Source of the DNA: DTNV01 sp964388435
Lineage (GTDB): Archaea > Micrarchaeota > Micrarchaeia > Norongarragalinales > UBA8480
Length of the DNA stretch: 9,001 bases
Direction: 5' to 3'
Assembly (NCBI GenBank): GCA_964388435.1
Contig: CAYMAH010000056.1
Span: forward strand, 1-9,001
Shown: positions 5,470 through 9,001 of the stretch, in pieces
Layout: every line of letters begins with the position of its first letter
Numbering within the stretch: the stretch's first letter is position 1
Position numbers and translations under genes: made by a program
Notes under the pieces: generated by a model
Seen by the model: only the letters and a program-made list of their open reading frames with translations
Databases searched by the model: none
What the model was told of the DNA's origin: nothing

Positions 5470-5737
5470 TGCAAGCTAATAGCAACATCAGTGTTGATAA
5501 ATGTAATGTTTGAGCTAAAAAATAGAGCCACAACTCATTTATTCCTACGGATAATACAAATATTTTAAGATTCATGCTGATAAAGTCCTAACCTGATAAT
5601 AAACTAGCCCAAAAAGCAGAGTTTATTAGCAAAGCTATTCCATTGAAAGAATTAATTTTTTTTTTATTTTTAAGCCACTCATTATTTTAATTCTTTTTTT
5701 CCTCAATAGAAAGTCTTTTATATTTTTATGTACTATA
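5470..5737. other. Non-coding A/T-rich spacer with long T-runs
   Basis: No convincing gene is seen on either strand. T-runs at 5656-5665 and 5694-5700 could act as plus-strand terminators, insulating the AbiE operon. A 49-codon minus-strand frame at 5426-5575 lacks coding character. The stretch is probably decayed sequence at a module junction. Confidence 0.4.
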
Positions 5738-5758
5738 ATAAGCTTATAACTTTAAATA
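5738..5758 (+). promoter_or_regulatory. AbiE operon promoter with palindromic operator candidate
   Basis: A perfect 10-bp palindrome ATAAGCTTAT (5738-5747) overlaps the TATA-like CTTATAAC (5743-5750), about 26 bp before ATG 5769; a second A/T box TTTAAATA follows at 5751-5758. AbiEi proteins are known to repress their own promoter by binding inverted repeats, so the palindrome is a plausible operator. The assignment is by position only. Confidence 0.35.
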
Positions 5759-5768
5759 GTGCATAATT

Positions 5769-6527
5769 ATGAACGAACTGACCAAGCTTGAACAGAAATT
5801 TGTTTATTTTTTAGAGAATGCAGAGTTTATAGACATGAACACCATAAAAGAGATTAATAAAAGGGAAAACATTACCACTCCCAACATGACGTTCAACATA
5901 ACATCCAGCCTTGTTAAAAAAGGAGCGCTTATAAGAATAAAAAAAGGAAGGTTTTACAAGCCTAAAACCCTGAACATTCATGAGTTATTCATCATCGGCA
6001 GTGTGATGTTTGATGGTTATATCGCGCTAAACAACGCTCTTTTTTATTACGGCTGCTCTTCCAGCCTTACAAATTCCATACAGGTAGCAACGCCATACAA
6101 CAGAAGAAAAACAAGAAAAATAAAGGACATAACTTTCATAGGCGTTCCCTTTGGTGGCAAGTGTTTTGGTTCAACACGCGCAGAAGATTTTCTAATATCG
6201 ACAAAAGCCAAAACCCTGTTTGACTGCATATACAAAATCAATGAAGTAGATGATTTAACCGGAGTGTTCAGGCTAGTTAAAATAATGAAAAAAAACGATT
6301 TTGAAGAATTTTTAAACATTCTGACTCAAATAAACAAAAACAGCATTTACGAAAAAGCAGGGTATGTTTTAGAAACCGCCAGCGCTGCCAAAAATGTGAT
6401 TAATAAAATAAGCAAAAACATAAAAAACAAGGTGATAACAAACCTTGGGAAAAAAATGAACCGCGGTTTATTTATATCCAAGTGGAGCGTTTACGACAAC
6501 ATCCAAATAAAAAGGTTTACAAGATGA
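5769..6527 (+). CDS. abiEi: AbiEi-like antitoxin/regulator of a type IV toxin-antitoxin system
   Basis: A 252-aa protein. The N-terminal part (about 1-75) looks like a winged helix: a helical segment LTKLEQKFVYFLENA, then a recognition-helix region and the wing LVKKGALIRIKKGRFYKP, as in AbiEi family regulators. The middle has GYIALNNALFYYG, the typical segment of this family (x-ALxxALxxxG), then the strand-rich region ITFIGVPFGG and AEDFLISTKAKTLFDCIY; the rest is helical. Family role: repress the abiE operon and counteract the AbiEii nucleotidyltransferase without direct binding. Its TGA overlaps the ATG of the next gene by 4 bp (ATGA), a sign of translational coupling. Intact and of family-typical length. 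AbiE systems give abortive infection against phages in bacteria; in this host an anti-virus or element-maintenance role is inferred. Confidence 0.82.
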   Translation: MNELTKLEQKFVYFLENAEFIDMNTIKEINKRENITTPNMTFNITSSLVKKGALIRIKKGRFYKPKTLNIHELFIIGSVMFDGYIALNNALFYYGCSSSLTNSIQVATPYNRRKTRKIKDITFIGVPFGGKCFGSTRAEDFLISTKAKTLFDCIYKINEVDDLTGVFRLVKIMKKNDFEEFLNILTQINKNSIYEKAGYVLETASAAKNVINKISKNIKNKVITNLGKKMNRGLFISKWSVYDNIQIKRFTR

Positions 6528-7306
6528 ACATAAAAATTGACAATTCTTTGATAAACTTGATGGCGTCAAGAAGCGGGATAGCTCCGCACTACATAGAATA
6601 CGACTACTCACTCACAAACGCGCTTGAACTCCTCAGCGGGATTATAATCCAAAACAGCTTAGACCTGAGAATATACGGGGGCACCGCCATAAACCGAGGT
6701 TATTTAAAAGATAAACAAAGGCTTTCTGTCGATATTGATCTTGAAACAAGCGAAAGCGTAAGCCAAAGCATCAAAAAACTATCCTCCGCACTCTCTCGCG
6801 CGAATGCGGACTTTGAAGTAAATTACAACACAATACTTCTTAAAAATTTAAACGTAAGAATAGAAATCATGAAAAACTTGTTCCAAGCAAATAAAATCAA
6901 ACTTGAACTCCACTCTCTAATGGAATACTTTGGCTTTCCAATAAAAAGCGTGGTATTCCCTTCTTATGATTTGGACTACCTCCTTGCAAGAAAATTGTAT
7001 GCGCTGTCCAGAAGAATGATATACAAAGACATATACGACGCGTATTTCTCAATCAACACGCCCACAAAAAAACTTTTCACTTACATAGAAAAAATATCAA
7101 AAATTGAAAACTGGGATATAATAAACACTATAAAATACAACATAGAGAAGGGCCATTACGAAAAAAAATCAGAAGAATACAAACTGAGAACGCAACTGCG
7201 GTACAGGATGGAAGAAAAATTAATGCTCAACGAAATCGCATACAAGCTAACATCTTTTAAAAAAAATAAGTTAAAGTCAAAAAAGAAAATCAGTAAAAAC
7301 CATTAA
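6524..7306 (+). CDS. abiEii: AbiEii-like nucleotidyltransferase toxin
   Basis: A 260-aa protein of the AbiEii (MNT-like, DNA polymerase beta fold) family. The motif GGTAI at residues 52-56 followed by S-V-D-I-D-L (D70, D72) is the nucleotide-binding, metal-binding core; E114 in VRIEIM is the likely third carboxylate. LLARKLYALSRR with K157 and R163/R164, followed by YKDIYDAYF (K168, D169, D172), matches the family's third motif. All the catalytic residues that I can identify are present, so the toxin looks active. The start is ATG 6524, overlapping the AbiEi stop; an upstream GTG at 6482 would add 14 residues lying inside AbiEi and is less likely. The C-terminus is lysine-rich. Family members transfer nucleotides (tRNA has been reported as target in related toxins); the substrate here is unknown. 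Confidence 0.85.
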   Translation: MNIKIDNSLINLMASRSGIAPHYIEYDYSLTNALELLSGIIIQNSLDLRIYGGTAINRGYLKDKQRLSVDIDLETSESVSQSIKKLSSALSRANADFEVNYNTILLKNLNVRIEIMKNLFQANKIKLELHSLMEYFGFPIKSVVFPSYDLDYLLARKLYALSRRMIYKDIYDAYFSINTPTKKLFTYIEKISKIENWDIINTIKYNIEKGHYEKKSEEYKLRTQLRYRMEEKLMLNEIAYKLTSFKKNKLKSKKKISKNH

Positions 7307-7334
7307 ATTATAAATAATAAATTAATTAAAATGA

Positions 7335-7363
7335 AATGAATAAGCATTCTCCGCTTATTCATT
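7335..7363. terminator. Perfect 11-bp inverted repeat, bidirectional terminator candidate
   Basis: AATGAATAAGC (7335-7345) and GCTTATTCATT (7353-7363) are perfectly complementary around a 7-base loop. The hairpin lies between the AbiEii stop (7306) and the stop of the minus-strand ATPase (7499), the place for a shared terminator of convergent genes. Alternatively, it could be a protein-binding palindrome. Confidence 0.5.
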
Positions 7364-7419
7364 CATATAATATAATCTATATATAATACCGCTTTTCTGC
7401 TAGATTCTTAGAGGTAGAA

Positions 7420-7494
7420 TTACACGCTTTTACACGCGATTACACGCTCCATGCACAAGTTTTGCACGATAACTTCACGCGATTACGCGCTCCA
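7420..7494. repeat. Short direct repeats at 10-bp spacing (iteron-like)
   Basis: TTACACGC recurs starting at 7420, 7430 and 7440, exactly one helical turn apart, followed by related copies (TTCACGCG at 7474 and ATTACGCG at 7482). The larger units 7430-7451 and 7474-7494 share the pattern CACGCGATTAC-CGCTCCA. Two TGCAC copies (7453, 7464) lie between them. The array sits just downstream of the ATPase stop. Phased repeats of this kind usually bind a protein cooperatively; the role is unknown. Confidence 0.5.
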
Positions 7495-7498
7495 AACC

Positions 7499-9001
7499 TC
7501 ACACCTTAGACACATAAATAGTATTAGTTGACCTACCTTTCCTTTCAATCAAACCCTGGTCAATCAAAGAATTCAAATCACTAACAGCCGTTTTATTGCT
7601 AACCTCATTAAACTGCATAACATCTCCTACTTTAACCCATCCTTGCCTTCTAATATTGGTTATTATTCTTTTTTCCCTTCTAAGCTTATCCCCCTCACTT
7701 TCAACCAACACTTTAGGCTTTTCAACCTCAACCTTTTTCAACTCCTTTTTAAGCAAATCCTCAGTTTTCACTTCAGGAGGCTTAACCAACTCAAGCTCTT
7801 CAGGTTCTGAGAGCTTTTCCTGAACACTCTCAACCTCCCCAATCACCGCGGGCTGACCTTTAAAAAAATCTCCTTTTACCAACACAGGATCACGATAAAC
7901 ACTGCTGACAAACAAAAACTCGCCCCTCTTCAAAATGTTGAGCTTTTCCTGAACCACGCTCAACTTCCACTCGTCACTACTATTACCACACAAAAGCTTT
8001 GCAACATACTTCGCATCATTAGGCTCTCTAATGAAAAAAGAAAAGAAAACTCCCGAGTTGTTTACCAAACTCTTGCTTAACGCAGTGCACCTTTGAGTAC
8101 CAATAATCAAGCCAACCTTGAACTTTCTAGCTTCAGCGCTTAAACGGTCGGCGTAACTCTGAAAATCCCCTTTGTCAGTGTTAAAAATCAAACTCTCACC
8201 CTCGTCAATCAAAATGGTAAGATTCTCCTTCAAACCCCTTGTAACCGCTTTGTTGTAAATCTTCCTCAAGTAAACTTCCACAAACAACTGTTTTAACTCC
8301 AAACTGGGAATGCCGCTCAAATCAAAAACCACGCTCTTACCCGCCAGCTCGCTCAAATTAATCGAATCGTCAGCGGGAAAAAGATTACCCCAAGAAAGCA
8401 TTTCCAACCTTCTGCAAAGAGTTTTAACGCTTGAATTCAACTTCTCCAACTTTCTAGCCTCGTGCAAAACATCAGCACTGCTAGGCGCTTTCAACTTTTC
8501 GTTAAACTCTTCAGCTTCAACGCTCTCCCCACTCTTAAAACCCTTGGCGTGAAAAGCGTTCCTTGCGGCCATGGTTAAATAATAAGCTTGCATGTCACCC
8601 AAATTCAACACTCCTTTCATCACGCTAACATTCTCGTTAACCCTCCAACTTACAGGCTTGCCATCCAAGTCCCACAAGTTCAATCCAACTTTACCGGCTT
8701 TAACTACAATGCCTTTAACAACACTCTTATACTCGCCATGCGAGTCCAACACGTGAATCACACCGCCCCCAGAAACCTTGAAAGCCAAGTTTTTGAGAAG
8801 ATTGCTCTTGCCAAAACCGCTTGAACCCACAACAATAGCGTGGCGGTTAACTTCGTTTTCAAAATCTATTTTAAAAACTCCCTTCTTGTCATTCCACTTC
8901 CATTGTTCTGTTCTGGCTTTATCGTTTTTAAAAGTGTTTAACTCTTCTTCGAAAACTCCTAGTTTAACACTTCTATCTCTATAATTGAAAACGCTTAAAA
9001 C
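7499..9001 (-). CDS. HerA/VirD4-like ATPase, copy 2 (N-terminus off the right edge)
   Basis: Open from the right edge to TGA 7499-7501, 500 codons visible. A start at GTG 8830 is unlikely: it is inside the P-loop, and the frame continues upstream with RTEQWKW and NRHAIVV, both shared with copy 1. It has Walker A GSSGFGKS, Walker B ILIDE and GTQR as in copy 1. After the ATPase core comes a charged Pro/Glu/Lys linker, then about 55 residues forming a winged helix (RIITNIRRQGWVKVGDV, then NKTAVSDLNSLIDQGLIERKG), a DNA-binding or sensing module. By comparison with copy 1, the missing N-terminus should carry the membrane helices. Core identity to copy 1 is high (roughly 45-50 differences over about 360 residues by eye), but upstream of the P-loop it falls to about half. 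Likely role: membrane-linked DNA translocation or transfer. Confidence 0.85.
   Translation of the reverse strand, partial: VLSVFNYRDRSVKLGVFEEELNTFKNDKARTEQWKWNDKKGVFKIDFENEVNRHAIVVGSSGFGKSNLLKNLAFKVSGGGVIHVLDSHGEYKSVVKGIVVKAGKVGLNLWDLDGKPVSWRVNENVSVMKGVLNLGDMQAYYLTMAARNAFHAKGFKSGESVEAEEFNEKLKAPSSADVLHEARKLEKLNSSVKTLCRRLEMLSWGNLFPADDSINLSELAGKSVVFDLSGIPSLELKQLFVEVYLRKIYNKAVTRGLKENLTILIDEGESLIFNTDKGDFQSYADRLSAEARKFKVGLIIGTQRCTALSKSLVNNSGVFFSFFIREPNDAKYVAKLLCGNSSDEWKLSVVQEKLNILKRGEFLFVSSVYRDPVLVKGDFFKGQPAVIGEVESVQEKLSEPEELELVKPPEVKTEDLLKKELKKVEVEKPKVLVESEGDKLRREKRIITNIRRQGWVKVGDVMQFNEVSNKTAVSDLNSLIDQGLIERKGRSTNTIYVSKV

Noticed and set aside
5371..5568. 65-codon plus-strand frame
   Set aside because: It starts at TTG and is largely antisense to the minus-strand remnant; no coding character.
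5426..5575. 49-codon minus-strand frame starting MNLKIFVLSVG
   Set aside because: It overlaps the remnant in another frame, has no promoter or ribosome site of note and looks like chance A/T-rich sequence.
6482..6523. GTG start for AbiEii
   Set aside because: It would lie inside AbiEi; ATG 6524 with the ATGA overlap is the normal coupling.
7420..7494. CRISPR array
   Set aside because: Units are about 8-10 bp with no 25-40-bp repeats or unique spacers.

Overview
The window most likely comes from an A+T-rich archaeon, plausibly of the DPANN type. Several genes have TATA-type promoters (TTTAAA-like boxes) placed for leaderless transcripts. One gene has the archaeal GGTG-type Shine-Dalgarno. 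The ATPases belong to the HerA/VirD4-like group, and TGA works as a normal stop in several genes. No rRNA or tRNA is present, so the taxonomy is inference.

Layout: two closely related membrane-type HerA/TraG-like ATPase genes lie on the minus strand at the two ends (copy 1 at 1-1691, C-terminus cut; copy 2 at 7499-9001, N-terminus cut). They form direct repeats about 7.73 kb apart. A 109-aa single-pass membrane protein (1699-2028) sits directly upstream of copy 1 in the same operon. Between the ATPases, on the plus strand, is accessory and defence cargo: a 59-aa two-helix membrane protein (2143-2322); a VapB-like antitoxin with a PIN toxin cut short by an in-frame TGA (2456-3124); a possible structured RNA (about 3228-3287); a type II restriction-modification pair consisting of an N4-cytosine-type methyltransferase (3359-4204) and a putative endonuclease (4277-5266) whose N-terminal segment lies in another frame, joined by a +1 step at a C4 run; a remnant of a small basic protein gene on the minus strand (5338-5466); and an intact AbiEi/AbiEii pair (5769-7306). 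A perfect hairpin and 10-bp-phased repeats lie between AbiEii and ATPase copy 2.

The most notable points are these. (1) A 27-bp element, 26/27 identical, occurs twice at exactly the same distance from a TATA box and start codon, upstream of the small membrane protein and of the methyltransferase; this suggests a shared regulator. (2) The endonuclease may be made by +1 frameshifting at CCC-C or may be inactivated by a one-base insertion. (3) The PIN toxin is broken at a conserved Trp position. In both the toxin-antitoxin and restriction-modification modules the protective partner is intact while the toxic partner carries a lesion. (4) The whole cargo is bracketed by direct repeats of an ATPase gene and could in principle be lost or exchanged by recombination.
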